Shown piece after piece: positions 34,846 to 41,642 of a stretch of DNA of 41,642 nucleotides. The stretch's first letter is position 1; each line of letters starts with the position of its first letter. Both the position numbers and the translations under genes were made by a program. Source of the stretch: Oscillospiraceae bacterium (GTDB taxonomy: Bacteria > Bacillota > Clostridia > Oscillospirales > Ruminococcaceae); contig JAJQHD010000043.1 of NCBI GenBank assembly GCA_021199855.1, positions 1-41,642 on the forward strand, read 5' to 3'. The notes under the pieces are model-generated. The model did no database searches. It saw nothing but the letters and a program-made list of their open reading frames with translations, and was not told the origin of the DNA.

Positions 34846-35882
34846 GAATAACTCTCCCTCCATTCCGCATACTGCCGGTTGACTTCTTCCAGAAGTTCAT
34901 CAATCCCCGCTTCTTCAAGCTCGGATTTCAGGGCGGCAAGGTCTGCTTCGACTGATGAATAGCCTATATATGAGTGATTACTGGCAGTTCTTTCCACAGC
35001 CGCATATAGCTCTTCATAGCCTCTGACATCAAATGCAAAGCCTATTGCTTCGCTTTCGTCGGCGGTAGTTGCTGTTTCAAGAATTTCTTTGCATAGCTCG
35101 TTCATATCCTCTGGCATATCTCCCGAGCTGTCGGAGTATGGCAGGCTTATAAGCGGGTTGTAGAACCTGAACATGTTGAGTACCGGTTGGATGTCTGATA
35201 CCACGCCATGGACGATATTATAGTCCTCGCCCTCTATGCCATAGGTCAGAAGATTATTTAGATATGCATCAGTCTGGCTGAGAAGTATAAAATCAAACGC
35301 TTGAGACTTGTATTCAGAACCTGCATAAATCCCGATTCCGCCCAGAGCCTGAGTATAGTGGTAATCGGACATCGGCACAACTGTGTAATCAGCGGTGTTG
35401 TCTTTTGAATCGACTATCTTCTGAATATGAGACCTTATTTCAAACCTCAGCGGATTAATATAAATGAAGCAATCGTCAAGCCCAACGATGTCGTAATTTT
35501 CGAGAACTTGGGCGTTTTTCAACTCATACATCATTTCAAGATAAGCTTCCAATTTGTCGCTGTCTGCAAGGCTTACTGCAACGCCGTTTTCACTGTCGAA
35601 AGAAATGCCGTCCATGTAAATGAATCGATCGATAAGATATGCCGAAGAATAGCCGGCTGAAACTCCCGCACAACCCTCGGACTGCATTACCTCTTCTATG
35701 ATATCAATCCGTTCGGTTATAGTCTTGTCAAAATCCCAACCATATTTTTCGGCAAGCTCGGTGTTGATATAGTAGTAGCAATCTGCTCTCGCGCCGACTT
35801 CATATCCGCCAAAGTTATAGAGATTGCCGTTCACCCTGAATGAATCCCAATATTCTTCGGGAAGGGAATTATAATACGACAT
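34842..35882 (-). CDS. B-type lipoprotein, C-terminal part after an in-frame TGA
   Basis: These 346 residues are the downstream part of the gene that starts at 36509. Between TGA 36189-36191 and ATG 35882 the frame is open for 102 codons and matches the family (NDYLVSLGKDYVICFSP, IYEPLDSYFESSEEAMSYYNSLPEEYW), so the true domain begins well before this ATG. The rest shows VNGNLYNFGGYEVGAR, AEKYGWDFDKTITERIDII and the tail EVNRQYAEWRE. ATG 35882 is internal, without a good ribosome site, and would lack a signal peptide. The last codons (TGG AGG GAG) form the ribosome site of the next gene. Confidence 0.7.
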   Translation of the reverse strand: MSYYNSLPEEYWDSFRVNGNLYNFGGYEVGARADCYYYINTELAEKYGWDFDKTITERIDIIEEVMQSEGCAGVSAGYSSAYLIDRFIYMDGISFDSENGVAVSLADSDKLEAYLEMMYELKNAQVLENYDIVGLDDCFIYINPLRFEIRSHIQKIVDSKDNTADYTVVPMSDYHYTQALGGIGIYAGSEYKSQAFDFILLSQTDAYLNNLLTYGIEGEDYNIVHGVVSDIQPVLNMFRFYNPLISLPYSDSSGDMPEDMNELCKEILETATTADESEAIGFAFDVRGYEELYAAVERTASNHSYIGYSSVEADLAALKSELEEAGIDELLEEVNRQYAEWRESYS

Positions 35883-36188
35883 TGCTTCCTCGGAACTCTC
35901 AAAATAGCTGTCAAGCGGTTCATAAATCCCATCGTAGATATTGCTGTAGTAAGCGTGGATTAGTCCGTTTCCAACAGTTAGTGAACAGCGGGTAAGTATA
36001 TCAACCTGTTCACTCGACTCAAGCTGTTCTATATACGCATCCCTTGCATCGTCATAGTAGAGCGTGGCATTAATAAAATCAACCGGAGAAAAGCAGATGA
36101 CGTAATCCTTGCCGAGAGAAACAAGATAGTCGTTGATGGTGTCAATGGGTATGAGCCTCGTATTTTCTGCGGGATAATCATAGCCCAG

Positions 36189-36509
36189 TCAGACTAGAAC
36201 CGTCTTGTCGGGATACTTCGCCTGGATTTCGTCTGCCGATTCGTAGTAGTTAGGATAGTATTTATGTCTGTAGAGGGTTTTGCCGTTTCCGCTCACATAG
36301 GTCTCTTCTACTATCAATAAACCGTTTTCCTCTGTCCACGAAGTGACATAATATTCTTCTTCGCTTTCGGGAACGGTTGTGACGGAAGTAGTCGTAGCCG
36401 CCGTTGTGGTCTCGCTCTCCTGTGGGAGTTCTTCGGACCGGTTTCCACAGGATGTGAAAATTGTCAGGCAGAGTATGATTGCTAATATCAGTGAGAATAA
36501 TCCTTTCAT
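36189..36509 (-). CDS. B-type lipoprotein, N-terminal part ending at an in-frame TGA
   Basis: These 106 residues open the nine-gene operon. The signal MKGLFSLILAIILCLTIFTSC (Cys21 acylated) is followed by a Thr-rich linker (about 34-48) and the family start IQAKYPDKTVLV, then TGA. Two paralogues have Trp at this exact position (VLVW), so one G-to-A change turns TGG into TGA. Reading resumes in the same frame immediately after, and the intact product would be 555 residues. It is a nonsense allele, a readthrough codon or a sequencing error. No selenocysteine-type hairpin was identified. I could not place a good promoter; a weak TATTAT lies about 25 bases upstream of the start. Confidence 0.72.
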   Translation of the reverse strand: MKGLFSLILAIILCLTIFTSCGNRSEELPQESETTTAATTTSVTTVPESEEEYYVTSWTEENGLLIVEETYVSGNGKTLYRHKYYPNYYESADEIQAKYPDKTVLV

Positions 36510-36551
36510 GGTGAGCCGCCTTTCGTGGGTATTCTTATAATAATAGACACT

Positions 36552-36622
36552 TACAGCAGGAATTTGGGTTCACATGTGGGCATAAAAAATTCCCTGCCGT
36601 ATTTCTACAGCAGGGATTTTTT
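36552..36622. terminator. Bidirectional terminator with a duplicated arm (possible attenuator)
   Basis: The stem TCCCTGC/GCAGGGA (36591-36597 and 36610-36616) is flanked by A and T runs and should stop transcripts from the RyR module. A second near-copy of the right arm (36552-36565, 13 of 14 bases identical to 36606-36619) could pair with the same left arm. Two mutually exclusive hairpins are thus possible ahead of the lipoprotein operon. The remaining bases of 36510-36716 hold no gene that I can support. Confidence 0.7.
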
Positions 36623-36716
36623 ATCTATTCAGTCGCACTTTTTTTGCTTGTGCCTTGCAACTACTCTTGCATGAAGCAAAAAACTATGGAGCGAAAGCCA
36701 TCGTTGTCATCATCAC

Positions 36717-36998
36717 TTAAGATTTCACAACTTTATACCCAATCTTGACAATAAGCTTGATTGTTTCGATAGCAGTGCTGCGATCATAATCCTTTTCACT
36801 TTCCGGAAGCTCAGAGTATGGGACAAGAAGCGGAGTCGTTTTCTTGACTGAATCTTTCACATCTCCATATGTCCAGCCTTCGGAAATTCGTCCCGAAGCC
36901 CAGACTTCATGCACGTTTTCAGCTATCCTTTCTGTCAAAGATAACAGTTCCTCTGAAAGAACGATGTCACTTGTATCGATAGGTTTTGGATTATACAT
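36717..36998 (-). CDS. Stand-alone RyR (ryanodine-receptor repeat) domain protein
   Basis: The whole 93-residue product is one RyR domain: YNPKPIDTSDIVLSEELLSL, then IAENVHEVWASGRISEGWTYG (about 25-45), LVPYSELPESEKDYDR (58-73) and a final helix. RyR repeats occur in animal ryanodine receptors and in bacterial proteins that often join nucleotide- or NAD-binding domains. Here it is the third gene of a channel module. ATG 36998 lies 5 bases after the preceding stop, with AAGGAG overlapping it, so translation is coupled. A soluble ligand-sensing subunit is plausible. The module ends with a terminator, which separates it from the lipoprotein operon. Confidence 0.9.
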   Translation of the reverse strand: MYNPKPIDTSDIVLSEELLSLTERIAENVHEVWASGRISEGWTYGDVKDSVKKTTPLLVPYSELPESEKDYDRSTAIETIKLIVKIGYKVVKS

Positions 36999-37003
36999 CG
37001 TCG

Positions 37004-39343
37004 TTACTCCTTGCCAATGTTCTCTAAGATCTTGTCTTCTGCCGGATAATCATAATATTTAAAGCGCTTCATTACAGGTCTGTTCGGATCAATTCTGACG
37101 CTTTCGTCATATATATCATATACTAACGCATCAAGCAAATCAAGATCCCTTGCATCACTTTCCTTGATGATGTTACCATTATCATTTTTGAATGTCGCTC
37201 TCAGACCGCTATGGTCGCATTCAACAAGGCAGGGATGTAGCTTCAGTTCCATTTGCTTATGATCTCCAGACGACTCATAGTAAGCCGCAAAATCGTCAGT
37301 ATGCCTGTAGCCTTTGACTCTGGTAAAAGCACACCATCTTCTGTGTTCGAGCCAGGCTAACTCATCGAGCAATTCTGCATTCTCACCCGTTCTGTCAGAA
37401 GTAGCCAACTGCTGATATGACTTTCTTGCTTTTTCCATTTTGGATCTGTAATCCGAGTCCTCGATTGAGAAGTCAATCATACCCGCAGAGAACATCTTAT
37501 ACCTTCTGTGCATTGTCCGCGCTAGATTCGCCCAATACTCATATTCATCTGTGGGCTTTCTCGACCTCTTCCTGTTGTCAGCAATAAAATCGTCGTTCTG
37601 CATAGACATATAGGCGCTGTGTATCTCATTTGCAAGAATACTATAGCCGCTCATAGTGACATTTTCAACACTGTAAACCTTGTCCATGCTTCCAACGGCA
37701 CGCATATAGATATCCACATTTTTGCAGTCAGACTTAAACTGCTTCTCTTCATTCAATAAGCTTGAAAGTGCTGTGTCGTATACGACGTACGTAATTACGG
37801 TATCAGGTCCTGCGGAGTCCTTTCTTGCCTGCCTCTTTTGTGCATATTCGGGTGACAGATGATACTGCCCTACGTAGTTCTTGATTGTATTGGCAAGAGA
37901 GATATTGTCCTCATCAGAGCCCAAACAAACAAAGAAGTAATCAGTGTCGACAACACTATTGGCAGAATTACCATGTGGATTCAGGCACTCAATAAACTTC
38001 GACGATTTTACATCACACTGAAGATACCTGACATCACAATATACATCAGCCATATCGCCCTTTTTATTGATACGAAGAATCGGATCGTTCCTGATGGTCG
38101 TGTGCCTGATTTCCGGGTTTACATAGTCAATCTTATTCCAGAAAGCCTCTTCAGATTCCTCCGAAAGAATGTTGATCTTTAGATCACAATTGAGAATCTG
38201 CCCGAACCAATAGGTGGACAGGAACATTTCTGTGCCGATACTGCCAGTTCCAAGTATTGTTACGGTCAGATCTACCTTTCCGGAATCTCTCGGCTTCCCT
38301 ATCAACGGTTCATATAGCGGAATATCGCACAGCATGTTTGATACCAGATTTCTGTAGCATCTTACAGGAATAATAACCGGAAGATCGCCCGCGCTATTAT
38401 CATCCTGAGAGGCTATTTCCTGCTTGTCAAGTCCCCATGCATCAGTCAGCTTGTTTCGGATACTCCTCTCGACCTGGACATAAGCATCGCTATTAACAAA
38501 CAGGTAAATCTCAGCTCCCTTTATGCAGACATTTTCGGGGTCTGTGATCGCTGTCAATGACTTAAGGCTATCATCCTCACTGCTATCAATCAGGAAGAAC
38601 TTCTTCCTGGCACTTTTATTTAATCTTATGTGTGATAAGTCGTCCTTCAGACAGATTGCACCTATAAGCTTTGCTTCAGCAATCAATTCCGAATTCTTCT
38701 CATCATCATTGCTATATACGTCCGCAAAGATGATAACAGGTGATCTGAACGGAGCATACTTATTGTTCATATAGCTCTTTGCCAGTGCCAACGAGCCTTC
38801 GTTGAGCTCATTAAAATAGAACTTGTCCCTCCAGACAGCTATTCTCGCGCAGAATAACTTGAATCTTGGGAAAAAGCTTGCAATTATCTCCAGGACAACT
38901 GCTCCTCCGGCAACCGGTGCCAGAAGATTCAGAACAGAAGCATACCCACCGAGCAGAGATTGCATAGCTTCACCTGCTCCATAAAGTTCCCTGACCATCG
39001 CTTTGCTACTGATTATGTATGCAGTATAATCCTCATCCATACTGAATGTCTGCAATGCATGAACAAGGCTATTGAGAATTTCTTCAAACCAGGTAAGGCT
39101 TGCAAGCGATGAATCAGCTGCAACACAAGACAACTCGGGGTAATGAAGTCCGAAGTATCCAACAGCATACCTGAGACACCAGATGGAGCCGAGCATACAT
39201 GCAAGAACAGCCATAGGACTGATTATTACTCTTCTTCTGCCGATAATCCGCCTCTGAATGATTCTGAAAACGACGTAGACAATCACTACTGACAGTAGCA
39301 AAACTGATAAACATAACAGAACTGTTACCAATGTCTTAACCAC
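37004..39343 (-). CDS. Membrane Rossmann (TrkA-N-like) protein with RyR-like C-terminal segment
   Basis: The product has 779 residues. Helices lie at about 5-27, 43-62 and 138-158. The cytoplasmic part appears to hold two nucleotide-binding folds. The second has a clear dinucleotide motif, GTGSIG (365-370, in LTVTILGTGSIGTEMF), and the first begins near residue 173. The C-terminus carries ELAWLEHRRWCAFTRVKGY (about 661-679) and LHPCLVECD, the arrangement of RyR-associated bacterial proteins. It lies between the channel and the RyR gene and probably regulates the channel by sensing a nucleotide. GTG 39343 is supported by AAAGGAGG 6 bases upstream. I do not know a named close homologue. Confidence 0.82.
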   Translation of the reverse strand: MVKTLVTVLLCLSVLLLSVVIVYVVFRIIQRRIIGRRRVIISPMAVLACMLGSIWCLRYAVGYFGLHYPELSCVAADSSLASLTWFEEILNSLVHALQTFSMDEDYTAYIISSKAMVRELYGAGEAMQSLLGGYASVLNLLAPVAGGAVVLEIIASFFPRFKLFCARIAVWRDKFYFNELNEGSLALAKSYMNNKYAPFRSPVIIFADVYSNDDEKNSELIAEAKLIGAICLKDDLSHIRLNKSARKKFFLIDSSEDDSLKSLTAITDPENVCIKGAEIYLFVNSDAYVQVERSIRNKLTDAWGLDKQEIASQDDNSAGDLPVIIPVRCYRNLVSNMLCDIPLYEPLIGKPRDSGKVDLTVTILGTGSIGTEMFLSTYWFGQILNCDLKINILSEESEEAFWNKIDYVNPEIRHTTIRNDPILRINKKGDMADVYCDVRYLQCDVKSSKFIECLNPHGNSANSVVDTDYFFVCLGSDEDNISLANTIKNYVGQYHLSPEYAQKRQARKDSAGPDTVITYVVYDTALSSLLNEEKQFKSDCKNVDIYMRAVGSMDKVYSVENVTMSGYSILANEIHSAYMSMQNDDFIADNRKRSRKPTDEYEYWANLARTMHRRYKMFSAGMIDFSIEDSDYRSKMEKARKSYQQLATSDRTGENAELLDELAWLEHRRWCAFTRVKGYRHTDDFAAYYESSGDHKQMELKLHPCLVECDHSGLRATFKNDNGNIIKESDARDLDLLDALVYDIYDESVRIDPNRPVMKRFKYYDYPAEDKILENIGKE

Positions 39344-39413
39344 AGCTGTTCCTCCTTTTCAGTATACTGTTGCCCGCATATATCTATCGGATTTCTGGCA
39401 CGGAAATAACGTG

Positions 39414-41441
39414 TCAGTGCCTGCTATAAATAATCAGCTTGTCCTTCTCGGTGAGCTCAATTTCAATATCCTGCTGATTTCCAACAAACAGCCTCGTTTC
39501 ACCAGAAGAATTGACATATCCAATTACCATAGCCTTGTTGCTGTCAGGAGAGGCTTTATAAACAGCTCTTATTAGCTGCTTGGCTGTGCAACGAGGCGGT
39601 AGCTTTCTGAGGAATGTTCTGACAGGCTTGATATACAGCTCTTTGCTCTCATAAACGTCAGCATCAGATTCATCATAAGTTAAAATGTCACAATAGTACT
39701 CATAAAGAGAAACCTTTTCGCTTATCTGGGTGACCATTTTGCTGATATATCTGTTACTGATAACTACATTATTGGCACTGAAATCATGAACAACGTCGTA
39801 GTTCTTTGGATTTAGTATTTCAACAATGACATCAATACTGTTAGTGTCAAAGTCCGGGTTCTTCTGAAGCCTTTCTGAGATTATGTCCTGAACATAGATA
39901 AGGTATGTAAGAGCATTGGAGTCGATATCTTCGCTTGGCGCGTTATCATCTGAAAGAATAAGTATACTTGTGTCCCCATCATGAGAATCAACATATTGGT
40001 TGATAGCATCAGTAATCCGATCATATTCGTAAACTTCAGCTTCTACTACTGAGCTTACATAAGTGTAGTTTCTGTAGTAGTTATGCTTCTCTATGCTCTT
40101 TTTATCGTCGATTATAAGAATATCAATGATCTCTTTTTCGCCGAAACGGTTCCATTCTGCTCTGAATGCATTGAAACCGTTCATAATATCCTCACTCTTG
40201 GAATTATGCCCGATAATAATAATGTTTGTCGGTGCCATCCAGTAGTCCGGATTCACCTCAACATCAACAGGCTCAAGGTCAAACGATTCCTTCTTGTCGA
40301 TGTCTGAATCCTGTTCAGCGATATAAAACGACTCAAATCCGGTCTTTGTTTCCATAGTTGTGAGAGGAATTGCATGGCAGTTGTTCTCGAGATAATGAGA
40401 AGTTTCTCCGATTTCGTCCCACTTTTCGCTATGCGGTCTTGAATAGCATTCAGCTCCCTTATTTGAGAACAGCTCACTGTAAACTGTATTTAATTCAGGC
40501 ATAATCGAGAACTGTGACAAAATCTGACCGAGAATTTTGTTGACAGGAACAGGGATAATATTGCATTTGCCAAGCTTCTCTTTATGATAGATTATCTTGT
40601 CAACGAGATCACCAGTCCATTTATCCTCAATCTCAACGACGATAGTCTGATCATTAGCCGATTTCTCAGAAGAAGTAAGCTCTGTAACCTGAACGAGCGT
40701 CTTTATAGTGTTGGAATTGCCATGCTCAAGCTGTTCACGCCTCTCAGAATAATCATACTTACATACTGAATTCTGAACATCGCTACTAAGAATGATTATG
40801 CTCCTTGCGCTAAGGATAGATATATCATCCAGAGCCTTTGAGGAGAAAGTGTCGCCCTCACGAACGATTATGGTAAGCCTGTTTTTGACCTTTTCACGGC
40901 GGATTGTGTCTGCAATTCTGTCGGAAATCTCACGTTCAACATGCTCAGCATCGCCGTTGACAAGAATGACAATAGTCTCTCTTTTGCCCTCGTAAAGCAA
41001 GTCATTGATGATTTCAGAAGCTCTTGAATTCCAGTTCAGAATTACAGTATGCTCGGAAATTTTCAGAGGACGGTTGCCTGACTTCGAATTCTCGATAAAG
41101 CTCGAAATGGTATTGGTGACATAACCGATTACTGCGCCGGTGAATGTGATCATTCCGACTATGACGATAATTATGCAGGCGATAATCAGCCCCACGCTTG
41201 CTTCACCGATGTCAGTTATGACATAGGACACGCAACCAGCATCCAAAACCATACTTATTGTGTAAAACACCGACTGCCAGAATCCGGATTCATGCAGAGA
41301 ATCAGGTGCCAGGCAGGATATTACCACTGCGGAGATTATAAACCAAAGTACATTAAGTAGCAAAATCCCGAACAAAATTGCCCGGGATGGTCTTTTTGCA
41401 ACATAAGTGTTAATATACTCTTTTATTTTCTTGACTTTCAT
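39414..41441 (-). CDS. CASTOR/POLLUX-like ion channel with two NAD-binding (RCK-like) domains
   Basis: The product has 675 residues. Helix 1 (about 20-45), a pore loop (53-78) and helix 2 (82-112) form a minimal pore. The filter region reads LDAG (66-69), matching the xDAG filter of plant CASTOR and POLLUX rather than the GYG of potassium channels. Two Rossmann domains follow: HTVILNWNSRASEIINDLL (131-149) and NIIIIGHNSKSEDIM (406-420), resembling the CASTOR gating ring. It leads the operon channel, Rossmann/RyR protein, RyR protein. Its ion is unknown, and plant homologues carry nuclear calcium or cation currents. ATG 41441 has AAAGGAAA upstream. Confidence 0.85.
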   Translation of the reverse strand: MKVKKIKEYINTYVAKRPSRAILFGILLLNVLWFIISAVVISCLAPDSLHESGFWQSVFYTISMVLDAGCVSYVITDIGEASVGLIIACIIIVIVGMITFTGAVIGYVTNTISSFIENSKSGNRPLKISEHTVILNWNSRASEIINDLLYEGKRETIVILVNGDAEHVEREISDRIADTIRREKVKNRLTIIVREGDTFSSKALDDISILSARSIIILSSDVQNSVCKYDYSERREQLEHGNSNTIKTLVQVTELTSSEKSANDQTIVVEIEDKWTGDLVDKIIYHKEKLGKCNIIPVPVNKILGQILSQFSIMPELNTVYSELFSNKGAECYSRPHSEKWDEIGETSHYLENNCHAIPLTTMETKTGFESFYIAEQDSDIDKKESFDLEPVDVEVNPDYWMAPTNIIIIGHNSKSEDIMNGFNAFRAEWNRFGEKEIIDILIIDDKKSIEKHNYYRNYTYVSSVVEAEVYEYDRITDAINQYVDSHDGDTSILILSDDNAPSEDIDSNALTYLIYVQDIISERLQKNPDFDTNSIDVIVEILNPKNYDVVHDFSANNVVISNRYISKMVTQISEKVSLYEYYCDILTYDESDADVYESKELYIKPVRTFLRKLPPRCTAKQLIRAVYKASPDSNKAMVIGYVNSSGETRLFVGNQQDIEIELTEKDKLIIYSRH

Positions 41442-41461
41442 ATGTAGTTTCCTTTCTTTTC

Positions 41462-41490
41462 AGTATAGCAAAGTATACTGCCTCACTGAA
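41462..41490 (-). promoter_or_regulatory. Candidate promoter of the channel/RyR operon
   Basis: On the minus strand TTCAGT (41485-41490) and an extended TGCTATACT (-10 at 41462-41467) are 17 bases apart. A second TATACT overlaps at 41472-41477 with no good -35. The leader from the first would be only about 14 bases. Confidence 0.45.
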
Positions 41491-41568
41491 TTATTTAGAG
41501 CGTGAGTCTAGAAATTATCTCCAATTCTGTGAATATTTTTCACGAAATTATCACCCACGTCTAAATAA
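41490..41568. promoter_or_regulatory. Nested-repeat operator-like region upstream of the channel operon
   Basis: Outer inverted arms ATTATTTAGAGCGTG (41490-41504) and CACGTCTAAATAAT (from 41556) match except for one extra base. Inside are two direct copies of GAAATTATC (41511-41519 and 41544-41552) and a palindrome GTGAA-N5-TTCAC (41529-41543). The outer arm touches the candidate -35. This looks like a cooperative regulator site or a cruciform. Confidence 0.5.
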
Positions 41569-41576
41569 TATCATGA

Positions 41577-41635
41577 TTTAACACGCATGTCAAGAACTTT
41601 TCACAGTAATTCCCGCATTGTGTGTCCGTGTTAAA
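41577..41635. repeat. Inverted pair TTTAACACG / CGTGTTAAA
   Basis: Nine-base arms at 41577-41585 and 41627-41635 are perfect reverse complements. The right arm is part of the 20-base word shared with 33-52. The left arm is followed by a partly similar sequence, so it may be a degenerate third copy. Confidence 0.45.
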
Positions 41636-41642
41636 CTGATAT
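41623..41642. repeat. 20-bp inverted repeat, right copy
   Basis: This is the exact reverse complement of 33-52, and the window ends with its last base. Possible interpretations are given with the left copy. Confidence 0.6.

Noticed and set aside
36189-36191. Selenocysteine at the in-frame TGA
   Set aside because: Paralogues have Trp, not Cys, at this site, and no convincing hairpin follows the codon.

Overview
The window looks like chromosomal DNA of a low-to-moderate GC anaerobic Clostridium-class Firmicute, most like Ruminococcus or Ruminococcaceae. Pointers are strong Shine-Dalgarno sites (AAAGGAGG type), sigma-A promoters, a Spo0A-type DNA-binding domain, a cytoplasmic GH8 oligoxylanase, a FucO-type iron alcohol dehydrogenase and many Tyr/Asp/Glu-rich lipoproteins with Thr-rich linkers. 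This assignment is inference from gene content. I see no rRNA, tRNA, CRISPR array or transposase.

Layout. 1-3.2 kb: a zinc-finger membrane protein (minus) and lepA (plus). 3.2-6.9 kb: a membrane protein and an FtsX-type permease split by a frameshift. 7-9.7 kb (minus): an alcohol dehydrogenase and a DUF1292-GH8 pair. 9.8-10.9 kb (plus): a receiver-less Spo0A C-terminal-domain protein, with an exact 0A box upstream, and an anchored Ada-like mini-domain protein. 11-21.3 kb (minus): four full-length ABC exporters in three units, one of them led by sigma, anti-sigma and lipoprotein genes. 21.4-22.4 kb: an XRE/TPR regulator.

22.4-36.5 kb (minus): a nine-cistron operon in which almost every stop codon overlaps the next start. 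It encodes seven lipoproteins followed by an ABC ATPase and an ABC-2 permease. The lipoproteins are of two families: solute-binding-like (B) and Cys/His-motif propeller-like (A). One is an A-B fusion. Two each carry one in-frame nonsense codon, TAG at a position where a paralogue has Ser and TGA at a position where paralogues have Trp.

36.7-41.4 kb (minus): a three-gene module of a CASTOR/POLLUX-like channel with an xDAG filter, a membrane Rossmann protein with a RyR-like C-terminus, and a stand-alone RyR-domain protein. It sits behind a regulatory region with nested repeats. The same 20-base word reads outward at both window ends, which suggests copies of one mobile element just outside.

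The best candidates for undescribed systems are the channel/RyR module, the lipoprotein/exporter operon and the receiver-less Spo0A-like regulator. All functional links between neighbours are inferred from gene order.
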